DNA from: Oscillospiraceae bacterium
Lineage (GTDB): Bacteria > Bacillota > Clostridia > Oscillospirales > Ruminococcaceae
NCBI GenBank assembly: GCA_009777725.1
Contig: WRLG01000009.1
Location: forward strand, 27,247-91,246
Length of the DNA stretch: 64,000 nucleotides
Direction: 5' to 3'
Shown piece after piece: positions 44,050 to 51,713 of this stretch. Position 1 is the first letter of the stretch; each line of letters begins with the position of its first letter. The translations under genes were made by a program, and so were the position numbers. The notes under the pieces are model-generated. The model saw nothing but the letters and a program-made list of their open reading frames with translations, did not search any database and was not told where the DNA came from.

Positions 44050-45829
44050 TAATTAGTCCCAGTCCCAGAATATCCAAGCTTGATTTATCTACCGGGGCGG
44101 GGCAGGAGGACATTAGCTCGCTTGCGTTTTGCACTTTGGGGAATGCGGTTACGTCCCGCAGGCTTTCCGCGCCGCAGATAATCATTGCCAGCCTGTCTAA
44201 GCCCATACCCATGCCTCCGTGAGGGGGTGAGCCGAATTTATATGCTTCTACAAGGAATCCGAACTTCGCTTCGATTTCCTCGTCTGTCAGCCCTAACGCT
44301 TTAAACATTCTCTCTTGAAGCTCCGCATCTGTAATGCGGATTGAGCCGCTTGAAAGCTCAATGCCGTTTAACACAAGGTCGTAAGCTTTGGCGTAAACTT
44401 TGCCGGGCTCGGTTTCAAGATATTGCAGGCTTTCGTCCATAGGCATGGTAAAGGGGTGGTGCATGGCGTTCCACCTGCCGTTTTCCTCGTCATATTCAAA
44501 GAAAGGAAAGTCAGTAATCCAAAGAAAATTATACCCTTCCGGGATGATATTAAACTGTTTAGCCAATTTAGTGCGGAGCGCACCCAGCACGGACGAAACC
44601 ATGCTTTTTTTGTCAGCGGCTATAAGGATTACATCTCCTTGTTTCGCCTCCATTTTATCTGTGATTGCTTTAATCTCATCTTCCGCCATAAATTTGCCGA
44701 AAGAGGTTGAGGGTCTCTCATCAAGCCAGCGGATATAAGAAAGCCCTTTTGAGCCGAAGCCCTTAACAAATTCTATAAGCCTGTCGATTTCTTTGCGGGA
44801 CATAGCCTCGGCGGCATTTTCAATTTTAATAGCGCGGACAGTGCCGCCGATTTCTAAAGCCGCCCTAAATACACCAAATAAAGTGTTCCAAATAATTTCA
44901 GATAAATCAATTATTTCCATGCCGAAGCGCGTATCCGGCTTATCAGTTCCGTAACGCTCGATGGCTTCTTTATATTTCATTTTAGGGAACGGGCTTGCAA
45001 ACTCAACATCAAGCAATTCCTTAAACAGCCGCTTGATGAAGCCCTCGTTCATATCCATTACCTCGTCCGCCGTAACAAATGACATTTCAAGGTCAATTTG
45101 GGTAAATTCCGGCTGGCGGTCGGCGCGCAAATCCTCATCGCGGAAACACCGCGCAAGCTGGATATATCTGTCATACCCCGATACCATAAGAAGTTGCTTA
45201 TAAATCTGCGGGGATTGCGGAAGCGCGTAAAACTTACCTTGATGAATCCGCGAGGGGACAAGGTAATCCCGCGCGCCCTCCGGCGTGGATTTGAGCATCA
45301 TCGGCGTTTCAATTTCTATAAAGCCGTTTTCATCATAATAATCTCTGGCTATTTTTGCTATTTTGCTTCGCATTACAATATTATCCTGCAGGGGCTTGCG
45401 ACGCAAATCAAGATAGCGGTATTTTAAGCGTAATTCCTCATTTGTGTTTGAATCGTCAAGTATTTCAAAGGGCGGTGTTTGCGCTTTGGAAAGCAGGCGC
45501 AAATCCTCAGCGAAGATTTCAATATTCCCCGTTTTAATAGCGGGATTTTTACTTTCGCGCTCCCGCACGCTCCCTTTCGCCATAAGAACATATTCCGAGC
45601 GGCAGGAGTCCGCTTTCTCAAAAATTTCCTTATCGGTTGAATCATCGAACGCCAGTTGCACAATCCCCGTCCTGTCGCGCAGGTCAATAAAAATAAGGTT
45701 GCCCAGCCGCCGCGCTTTTTGAACAAAGCCGCCTACTATAACGCAATCACCGATTTTAGTGCCCTCCCGCTCCCCGTCTACCTCGCCGCAGTAATGGGTA
45801 CGTTTTAAGCCGTTCATATTGTCTGCCAT
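44042..45829 (-). CDS. aspS: Aspartyl-tRNA synthetase
   Basis: 595 aa class II synthetase of the bacterial type: anticodon-binding OB fold (VGGFVQKARRLGNLIFIDLRD), motif 1 with GFIEIETPMM, FYALPQSPQIYKQ, motif 2 FRDEDLRADRQPEFTQIDLE, GAD insertion domain, motif 3 GMGLDRLAM. ATG at 45829 has GGG 9 nt upstream and fits the conserved N-terminus; an earlier ATG would overlap the FMN reductase gene. Confidence 0.95.
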   Translation of the reverse strand: MADNMNGLKRTHYCGEVDGEREGTKIGDCVIVGGFVQKARRLGNLIFIDLRDRTGIVQLAFDDSTDKEIFEKADSCRSEYVLMAKGSVRERESKNPAIKTGNIEIFAEDLRLLSKAQTPPFEILDDSNTNEELRLKYRYLDLRRKPLQDNIVMRSKIAKIARDYYDENGFIEIETPMMLKSTPEGARDYLVPSRIHQGKFYALPQSPQIYKQLLMVSGYDRYIQLARCFRDEDLRADRQPEFTQIDLEMSFVTADEVMDMNEGFIKRLFKELLDVEFASPFPKMKYKEAIERYGTDKPDTRFGMEIIDLSEIIWNTLFGVFRAALEIGGTVRAIKIENAAEAMSRKEIDRLIEFVKGFGSKGLSYIRWLDERPSTSFGKFMAEDEIKAITDKMEAKQGDVILIAADKKSMVSSVLGALRTKLAKQFNIIPEGYNFLWITDFPFFEYDEENGRWNAMHHPFTMPMDESLQYLETEPGKVYAKAYDLVLNGIELSSGSIRITDAELQERMFKALGLTDEEIEAKFGFLVEAYKFGSPPHGGMGMGLDRLAMIICGAESLRDVTAFPKVQNASELMSSCPAPVDKSSLDILGLGLINN

Positions 45830-45858
45830 AATAACAATCCCTTTCGTTATTTCGTTGT

Positions 45859-46416
45859 TCAAGTTTCAAAGCTGTTAACCCAAGCTGTGTAGGCATTGGA
45901 GAAGCTTCTTAAAAAGTCCTGCGTGCTCTTATCCGATATACCGCTTTCGTCCACCGAATCGGCAATACCGCCGATATAGGCTTCCGGCTGCTGCAACATA
46001 AAAATATTCAAACAGGATGCCGACTGCCTTAAATGCTGGTTTGCGCCAAAGCCGCCTATTTTACCCGGCGCAACGCTGACCACCGCGCCCGGCTTTCCGC
46101 TCCAAGCGTTTTCCGACATGGGGCGCGAAGCTATATCCAAAGCATTTTTAAGCACGGGCGGCATGGAACGGTTATACTCCGGCGTGACAAACAGCACCGC
46201 ATCCAGCTCGCGAACCCTTTGCCGAAATTGCCGCCACTCAGTCGGCGCGTTATCTTCATTATCCAAATCTTGATTATACATTGCCAAAGAGCCAATATCC
46301 AAAAAAGCAACCTCGAACCGCTCCTCCAGTAACCCCGACAAATAAAGCGCGACCTTTTTGCTAAACGAATCGCGGCGCAAACTGCCAACCACAATTCCGA
46401 CCAACTTTTTCCCCAT
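45859..46416 (-). CDS. NADPH-dependent FMN reductase family flavoprotein
   Basis: 185 aa flavodoxin-like fold. FMN phosphate loop GSLRRDSFSKK near the N-terminus, TPEYNRSMPPVLKNALD and a GKPGAVVS strand are characteristic (chromate/quinone/azo reductase group). Cytosolic; reduces quinones or free flavin, exact substrate unknown. GGGGG 7 nt before the ATG. Confidence 0.88.
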   Translation of the reverse strand: MGKKLVGIVVGSLRRDSFSKKVALYLSGLLEERFEVAFLDIGSLAMYNQDLDNEDNAPTEWRQFRQRVRELDAVLFVTPEYNRSMPPVLKNALDIASRPMSENAWSGKPGAVVSVAPGKIGGFGANQHLRQSASCLNIFMLQQPEAYIGGIADSVDESGISDKSTQDFLRSFSNAYTAWVNSFET

Positions 46417-46435
46417 AACTAAACCCCCGATTTTT

Positions 46436-47002
46436 TTAATTTACAATTGGCTTAACCACGCGGCATGGATTCCCTGCCGCGACAACGCCGCTCGGTATAT
46501 CCTTAGTAACAACGCTTCCCGCGCCTATAACCGTTCTATCGCCGATTGTAACACCGGGCAGGATAATCACGCCGCCGCCGAGCCACACGCTGTTTCCGAT
46601 TGTCACAGGCTTGCCGTATTCCGAAAGCGTGTTGCGGGCTTCCGCTTCAAGCGGGTGAGCGGCGGTATAAATATGCACGCCGGGCGCGAGAAAAGCATTG
46701 TTACCAATATTGACCTCGCAGACATCAAGAATTACGCAATCGAAATTAGCATAAAAATTATTCCCTACCTTAATATTGTAACCGTAATCGCACTTAAAAC
46801 TCGGCTCAATATAGCACTCATCGCCGATTGCGCCGAATAATTCACGAAGAATTTCAGCGCGGCGGTCGAATTCCTCCTCGGTAGTTGCGTTATAAAGCCG
46901 TGTAAGCCTGCGTGCATTTTGCCGCTCGTTAAACAGCGTTAAATCGTCCTCCGTATACGCAAGGTAAGGCTTCCCTGCGAGCATTTTTTGTTTCTCCGTC
47001 AT
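46436..47002 (-). CDS. Sugar O-acetyltransferase (maltose/galactoside acetyltransferase family)
   Basis: 188 aa left-handed beta-helix trimeric acetyltransferase. N-terminal MTEKQKMLAGKPYLAY is the Mac domain; hexapeptide repeats follow, with the catalytic His in IYTAAHPL and VTIGNSVWLGGGVIILPG. Transfers acetyl from acetyl-CoA to sugars. GGGGTG precedes the ATG by 10-11 nt. Confidence 0.9.
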   Translation of the reverse strand: MTEKQKMLAGKPYLAYTEDDLTLFNERQNARRLTRLYNATTEEEFDRRAEILRELFGAIGDECYIEPSFKCDYGYNIKVGNNFYANFDCVILDVCEVNIGNNAFLAPGVHIYTAAHPLEAEARNTLSEYGKPVTIGNSVWLGGGVIILPGVTIGDRTVIGAGSVVTKDIPSGVVAAGNPCRVVKPIVN

Positions 47003-47025
47003 GAATTTTACACACCCCTTTTAAT

Positions 47026-47071
47026 CCATCGGCGAAGCCGATACATTCATTGTTCATTGTTAACTGTTAAT
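47026..47071. repeat. Intergenic repeat (ATCGGCGAAGCCGAT plus ATTGTTCATTGTTAA)
   Basis: Inverted copy of the TCGGCTTCGCCGA palindrome seen at 43976, next to ATTGTTCATTGTTAACTGTTAATTG, which forms the end of the cupin gene spacer. Confidence 0.7.
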
Positions 47072-47345
47072 TGAATTTATATGCTTTTCTTATGGCTTTT
47101 TTTACGTCCCAGACGCATTTTAAGCCCTTGGGGAAGAAGCAGAGGGTGTTGGGGGTTATATGCGCCGTTTCACCCGCGCCGTATTTGACAATCACATCGC
47201 CCTCGAATACATAGGCGGTTTCGTTATCGCTGTACTGCCAGTCAAAAACCGAAGGCTCACAGCTCCATTCGCCCCAGCCCTTAATCCCCAGCTTCTCAGC
47301 CTCTTCAATCGCCATGGGGGTTACGGTGATTTTATTATTATCCAT
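47067..47345 (-). CDS. Cupin-domain protein (DUF861/cupin_3)
   Basis: 92 aa single cupin. GWGEWSCEPSVFDW, ETAYVFEGDVIV and ITPNTLCFFPKGLKCVWDV match the ethanolamine-utilisation-like cupin_3 family. Start at the ATG 8 nt after AAAGGA; the longer frame has no site. No metabolic partners nearby. Confidence 0.85.
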   Translation of the reverse strand: MDNNKITVTPMAIEEAEKLGIKGWGEWSCEPSVFDWQYSDNETAYVFEGDVIVKYGAGETAHITPNTLCFFPKGLKCVWDVKKAIRKAYKFN

Positions 47346-47407
47346 GCTTACCGTCCTTTCGGTTATTGAATTCATTTAAGTTAAATTTAAGTTTTTAAGT
47401 TAAAACT

Positions 47408-47437
47408 ATTATAACATACATTTGGGTTGGTTGTCAA
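47408..47437 (-). promoter_or_regulatory. Promoter of the cupin gene and possibly the block downstream
   Basis: TTGACA, 18 bp, TATAAT on the minus strand. Confidence 0.7.
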
Positions 47438-47520
47438 TAGGTTTGGGGGGACTTGGTTTGGATAATGGGAAAGTTAGTATTTTTAATGATGATTCAATAA
47501 GGCAGGGAGGATTAAATAAA

Positions 47521-47558
47521 AAAAGCCCGTCAAAATGTGTACCTTTTGACGGGCTTTT
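47521..47558. terminator. Intrinsic terminator (AAAAGCCCGTCAAAA stem)
   Basis: Perfect 15-bp stem with 8-nt loop, T-run on each strand. It is not directly behind any annotated gene and stands between two divergent genes. Its core TTTTGAC and the loop GTGTACC echo the palindrome at 47662-47689. The rest of 47438-47717 is AT-rich and empty. Confidence 0.75.
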
Positions 47559-47661
47559 AATATAAAAAAATTTTATCACAAAACGACAAAAATTGCAACC
47601 CATTTATTAAAATTTTGTATAAATAGACAAAAAAATTGTATTTTTTTGGTTGAAACATACC

Positions 47662-47689
47662 TTTGTCAAAAGGTACACCTTTTGACAAA
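47662..47689. promoter_or_regulatory. Perfect 13-bp palindrome upstream of the secreted modular protein
   Basis: TTTGTCAAAAGGT and its exact complement flank AC, 28 bp before the start codon region. Could be an operator or an RNA hairpin in the leader; no T-run follows. Confidence 0.5.
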
Positions 47690-47717
47690 CATGTACAAAT
47701 ATTAGGAGGTATAAAGT

Positions 47718-49688
47718 ATGAAAAAATTAAGAAAAATCGGTTCTATCCTTATGGCGGTTGTCATGGCGGTCTCTATTGTGGCTGTTCCTAAAAGCGGACT
47801 TGTCATTAATTCAGTTGAAGCGACTTCATTCACTTATGACCCTAATAAAGCAATAGCTCGCGCTACGGAGGAACTTGGAAAGAATAATGGTGACTTATGT
47901 GCGGCTTTTGTGGCAAGATGTGTAAGGGCAGGCGGGATTAATATCTCTGTACATACAGGCACAGGTCCGTTGTACAGAGCAATTGGGCAAGCAATCGGTG
48001 TAGACCTCGGTACATATGCAACGCGTGCTGAATATAACCGCAACAATTTGTCAGCGTTATCGACATTAACCTTAGACAAAAACGGTCATGCCAGAGAAAC
48101 GGATAACAGAGGGGTTATGACCAAAGGAGATGTTGTTATCCAATGGTGCTTTGGCTGTCATATCGCTCCTCATGTCTTGCTTTTCGGGGGATATGATAAA
48201 GATGGTATCGCCAGATATTATGCGAAAAACCGCTCATTAAATTATGGTAGATATAATCTGAGCAGTAACTCGCAGCACACAAAAAGCACTTGCAGATTAG
48301 GGGGAAAGGTTATTCAGTTAAGCAATAGTAGCACCCCGCCTGTCCAAAATTTCACACTATCATATAACGCAAACGGTGGTTCAGGGACACCATCAAGTCA
48401 AACAGGTACTACCCTAACAATAAGCAATACTCGACCAACACGAAATGGGCATACTTTTGTTGGGTGGTCTACGTCTTCAAGTGCTACGAGTGCTAATCAC
48501 CAACCCGGCGGAAGAATAACATTATCGGGGAATACTACACTTTATGCAGTATGGCAACCAAATACGCAAATTCCTAGCACTCCTACCGGCTTAACCGCTA
48601 CAAGAGCAAGCGACACCACAGCAAGAATTTCATGGAACGCCGTCACAGGTGCAACCTCATACCAAGTTGAATATTGGAGCCCAAACAATAATAGATGGAT
48701 TGCTGATTCTAGTTACAGGTCGGGAACTTCTTATATCTCAACAGGACTAAGCATTCACCCGTCATACACATATCGAGTTTGGGCGGTAAACTCAGCAGGT
48801 ATATCACCATGGGCTGAAGTTACAGTAACAATGAGTGTAAATCATACTCTCTCTTACAATGCCAATGGCGGTTTTGGCGTTCCGTCCAGTCAAACAGGCA
48901 CGACAATAAATATAAACAATACTCGACCGACAAGAAACGGTTTTACATTCTTGGGTTGGTCTGAATCCGCATCAGCAGCATGGGCAACGTACCAGCCTGG
49001 GGACAGAATAACCTTGTCAAAAAACACAACACTTTATGCGGTATGGCAAGTTAACGAGATTGCTTGCACTCACCCTTCTTACGATTCCAACGGTTTTTGC
49101 ACAAATGCGTCTTGTAAAGCCGAATTTAAAATTAATATCACGCCAATGACGGCTACGCTATACGCAGATAATGATGGTACACCTATTAGAAATAGACCAT
49201 ACGATGGCACAAGCGTTGATAGGCGTGTTAATAAGGGTGACTCGGTAACGATTACCGGGAGCGGAAATAATTCGCAGGGTGTACTATATTATGTTGTCAG
49301 TGGCGGCGGTTGGGTAGCCGGCTATCACCTTTTAAGCACAAACCCTTACAACAACCCTCCTCCGCAAACCACAAATCCGCCGCCGACCACTACTCAACCG
49401 ACGACACCAAGCACGCCGACAGGTCTAACCGTAAAATCAGCTAACACAAACGGAAGCAATGCTTTAGTTTCATGGAACGCTGCATTAGGTGCAACTTGGT
49501 ATGAGCTTCAATGGTATAGTGCAAGCAGGGGTGAATGGCGGGTAGACCACGAACATTCTCTTACGCCAAGAACGGCAACTTCATTCACGGTAATAGGCTT
49601 ATCGAATGTCAGCTCAATGAGGTTTCGTGTTCGTGCACACAATTCTGTTGGTTCATCATCATGGGCGGAAATCACGTATTACAAGTAA
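47718..49688 (+). CDS. Secreted modular protein: cysteine-peptidase-like domain, InlB-type and FnIII repeats
   Basis: 656 aa. Signal peptide (about 1-36). N-terminal domain (about 40-190) with GDLCAAFVARCVRAGGI and CHIAPHVLLFGG, a Cys and a later His as in NlpC/P60 or CHAP peptidoglycan hydrolases (inference). Then Listeria-Bacteroides (InlB B) repeat 1 (YNANGGSGTPSSQTG ... GWSTS ... LYAVWQ), FnIII 1 (about 288-376), InlB repeat 2, a zinc-ribbon-like CTHPSYDSNGFCTNASC, an SH3-like domain, a Pro/Thr linker and FnIII 2. AGGAGG 8 nt before ATG. No membrane or sortase anchor. Probable cell-wall-associated hydrolase. Confidence 0.8.
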   Translation: MKKLRKIGSILMAVVMAVSIVAVPKSGLVINSVEATSFTYDPNKAIARATEELGKNNGDLCAAFVARCVRAGGINISVHTGTGPLYRAIGQAIGVDLGTYATRAEYNRNNLSALSTLTLDKNGHARETDNRGVMTKGDVVIQWCFGCHIAPHVLLFGGYDKDGIARYYAKNRSLNYGRYNLSSNSQHTKSTCRLGGKVIQLSNSSTPPVQNFTLSYNANGGSGTPSSQTGTTLTISNTRPTRNGHTFVGWSTSSSATSANHQPGGRITLSGNTTLYAVWQPNTQIPSTPTGLTATRASDTTARISWNAVTGATSYQVEYWSPNNNRWIADSSYRSGTSYISTGLSIHPSYTYRVWAVNSAGISPWAEVTVTMSVNHTLSYNANGGFGVPSSQTGTTININNTRPTRNGFTFLGWSESASAAWATYQPGDRITLSKNTTLYAVWQVNEIACTHPSYDSNGFCTNASCKAEFKINITPMTATLYADNDGTPIRNRPYDGTSVDRRVNKGDSVTITGSGNNSQGVLYYVVSGGGWVAGYHLLSTNPYNNPPPQTTNPPPTTTQPTTPSTPTGLTVKSANTNGSNALVSWNAALGATWYELQWYSASRGEWRVDHEHSLTPRTATSFTVIGLSNVSSMRFRVRAHNSVGSSSWAEITYYK

Positions 49689-49693
49689 ATCTG

Positions 49694-49743
49694 CGCTTAT
49701 TACAATGTGCTGGCGAGTTTTCGTCAGCACATTGTAATAAGCG
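49694..49743. terminator. Long perfect hairpin after the modular protein gene
   Basis: 19-bp perfect arms CGCTTATTACAATGTGCTG (49694-49712) and 49725-49743 around a 12-nt centre that pairs further. No strong T-run, so terminator role is likely but not certain. Confidence 0.65.
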
Positions 49744-49833
49744 GAATATTAGTTACAGTGTTAACAATATGCGTTACTAAAATATTTATAGGAATGGCAG
49801 AAGATTTGGCTGTATGCAGGGCGGCTTGCGAAA

Positions 49834-50775
49834 TCAACCTAAAAACCTCAACCCACCCTGCTCCACCAAAGCCAACCCACCCCAAACAACCGCAACTCCC
49901 CCCGCAATAAGCATCAGCGGGCTTATCACGGCGGCTACAACAGCCGCCTTTTTTTGTTCGGCTTTCCTTTCAAGGTTATATTCTTTCGTGTGCAAAAGCT
50001 TACCGCCCCAAAGGAACAGCCACGGAACAATCGCGCCCAAAATCAGATATGCGCCCAGAGCGGCTGAAAATTCCGCGCCGGAAACCGCCGTAGCTTCAGC
50101 CTCGCCGGACAATTCACTGCTCAGTGCCGTTACCGTAAACGATACGGCGTTGTTAAACATATGAAATGCGGCGGGGATTATTATATTTTTCGTTTCAAGC
50201 ATCATGTAGCTTAATATCGCGCCCAGCATAGCCGTTGGCAGAAAGCGCAGGGGGTCAAGGTGGAAAATCCCGAAAATCAGACCCATTACAAAAACAAGAG
50301 TCCATTTATTCAAGCCGCGCATGGAATATTGTATAAACCCCCTATGCAAAGCCTCCTCACATATCCCCGGCATAACAGCTACTATCGCAAACCCCGCAAT
50401 TACGTGAACCGACATAAAAAAATCGGATACTCCCCTATTGCTTTGAAGCAATTCATCGGGAAATAAATACGCCGTTACAAGCATGATAATCATATTGAGG
50501 ACAACTCCCCCGAGCCAAAAAAGCAACACGCCGAAAATATTCCTCATCGTTGCGCGCTTAACAGGGAAAATCTCCCTCAAAGAGTTGCCCGACAAAACAG
50601 CGGGGATAACCGCCAATAAAAGAAGAATTACCTGCGTTGCCGCTAAGCCCGCCATTCCTAAGTTATATTGAAGCGGCGCGCAAACAAATACAAACACCAA
50701 AATCTGAAACGCAAACAAAGCAACCCCATGGTGCGGCTTAAGCTCAATTTTTTTCTTCATTAAAAAAGCACTCAT
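49834..50775 (-). CDS. CPBP (CAAX/Abi) family intramembrane glutamic endopeptidase
   Basis: 313 aa with about eight membrane helices. Catalytic motif CEEALHRGF (EExxxR), then FGIFHLDP (FxxxH) and HMFNNAVSF. GxxY-type basic C-terminal loop (KEYNLERKAEQKK). It follows cotJC by 16 bp on the same strand and may belong to the cotJ operon. Ribosome-binding site is weak at 50775; an in-frame ATG at 50760 is an alternative. Members process prenyl or peptide substrates; the target is unknown. Confidence 0.87.
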   Translation of the reverse strand: MSAFLMKKKIELKPHHGVALFAFQILVFVFVCAPLQYNLGMAGLAATQVILLLLAVIPAVLSGNSLREIFPVKRATMRNIFGVLLFWLGGVVLNMIIMLVTAYLFPDELLQSNRGVSDFFMSVHVIAGFAIVAVMPGICEEALHRGFIQYSMRGLNKWTLVFVMGLIFGIFHLDPLRFLPTAMLGAILSYMMLETKNIIIPAAFHMFNNAVSFTVTALSSELSGEAEATAVSGAEFSAALGAYLILGAIVPWLFLWGGKLLHTKEYNLERKAEQKKAAVVAAVISPLMLIAGGVAVVWGGLALVEQGGLRFLG

Positions 50776-50791
50776 TTCTTATTAAAAGTCG

Positions 50792-51217
50792 TTAATATGA
50801 GGTTGCACCCTCTGCCGCCAAATCCTCCACCATATCAGTAATAACGTCACCCTTTGACTGAAATGGGGATGCGGAAAACGGAACTCCCGAAGCGGCAATG
50901 GGGTAAATGCCCGTAGTGTGGTCTACAAAATATTTGTCAAATCCCGCCTCTGAGATTTGCTCCGGGGTTAGGTTGCGCGTGAGCTGATATACGATTGTTG
51001 AAACCATTTCGACATGAGCAAGCTCCTCAGTACCCACATCCGTCAAAATACCCTTAATTTCGGGATACGGCGCGGTATAGCGTTGGCTTAAATATCTGAG
51101 AGACGCGCCTAATTCTCCGTCGGGACCGCCCAGCTGAGTAATAATCAGTCCCGCTAACCGCGGATTAGGATTTTTTATATCTACCGGGTACTGCAATTTT
51201 TTTTCATAAACCCACAT
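50792..51217 (-). CDS. cotJC: Spore coat protein CotJC, C-terminally truncated
   Basis: 141 aa against about 190 in the family. The manganese-catalase-like protein begins MWVYEKKLQYPV, keeps GGPDGELGASLRYLSQRY, LTDVGTEELAHVEM (metal ligands Glu and His) and GVPFSASPFQSKGD, then ends EDLAAEGATSY instead of continuing through the third and fourth helices that hold the other metal ligands. No continuation is found in other frames; the CPBP gene begins 16 bp later. Start overlaps the cotJB stop (TAATG) with AAGGAG 9 nt upstream. Structural coat role possible, catalase activity doubtful. Confidence 0.9.
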   Translation of the reverse strand: MWVYEKKLQYPVDIKNPNPRLAGLIITQLGGPDGELGASLRYLSQRYTAPYPEIKGILTDVGTEELAHVEMVSTIVYQLTRNLTPEQISEAGFDKYFVDHTTGIYPIAASGVPFSASPFQSKGDVITDMVEDLAAEGATSY

Positions 51218-51468
51218 TAACCTGCACTCCTTTCCCAAGGCCACGGCGCGTCAACCCAAGTAAAACGCTCGCCTGAAGCCGCATCCGCCGCCGTCAGCGG
51301 ACCGAATCTTTCCGTATACACTCTTCCCGCCTCGCTTCGCAGAGCGTTATATTGTCTGAAAAGCTCCAAGGCTTCCCTGTCGTTCGGGTGCGTGTCTAAG
51401 TAAAGATGCAGGTCGAGCAGGTAAAAATCGTACATTTGGATTGCTTTTATAAGATTATCGGCATTCAT
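51217..51468 (-). CDS. cotJB: Spore coat protein CotJB
   Basis: 83 aa. AIQMYDFYLLDLHLYLDTHP and the C-terminal FTWVDAPWPWE are characteristic. Second gene of cotJABC; overlaps cotJA by 4 bp and cotJC by 1 bp. In Bacillus this operon is made in the mother cell under sigma-E. Confidence 0.93.
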   Translation of the reverse strand: MNADNLIKAIQMYDFYLLDLHLYLDTHPNDREALELFRQYNALRSEAGRVYTERFGPLTAADAASGERFTWVDAPWPWERSAG

Positions 51469-51653
51469 GCTAAACCGCGCCCCCTTTCAAACGGCAGAAA
51501 AAGACTTGGGAAAACAGTGCCCTTCTCAAGCGCGATATTTTCGGGGAGCGGAGCTTCCCATTGCTGAAACGGCACATAAGCCATACCTATCGGGGTTTCG
51601 GGCGGGAACGGGCTTATTGCTCCCGGGCGGCTTAAATCGGTATGATTATTCAT
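51465..51653 (-). CDS. cotJA: Spore coat-associated protein CotJA
   Basis: 62 aa. PIGMAYVPFQQWEAPLPENIALEKGTVFPSL is the CotJA core (described in part: AYVPFQQWE, GTVFPSLFLPF). First gene of the operon. Preceded by GAAGGAG. An AT-rich stretch with GCATAAT and TATAC about 14 bp apart could be a sigma-E promoter but is unconvincing. Confidence 0.92.
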   Translation of the reverse strand: MNNHTDLSRPGAISPFPPETPIGMAYVPFQQWEAPLPENIALEKGTVFPSLFLPFERGRGLA

Positions 51654-51677
51654 ATCTATGCTCCTTCTTAAAAATTA

Positions 51678-51706
51678 TCGGCTATACAAAAAAGTATAAC
51701 CGATAT
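51678..51706. terminator. Hairpin between recJ and cotJA
   Basis: ATCGGCTATAC and GTATAACCGAT pair around six A/T bases, with AATTTTT beyond on the minus strand. Probable recJ terminator, close to where cotJ transcription should begin. Confidence 0.55.
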
Positions 51707-51713
51707 TTTCATA

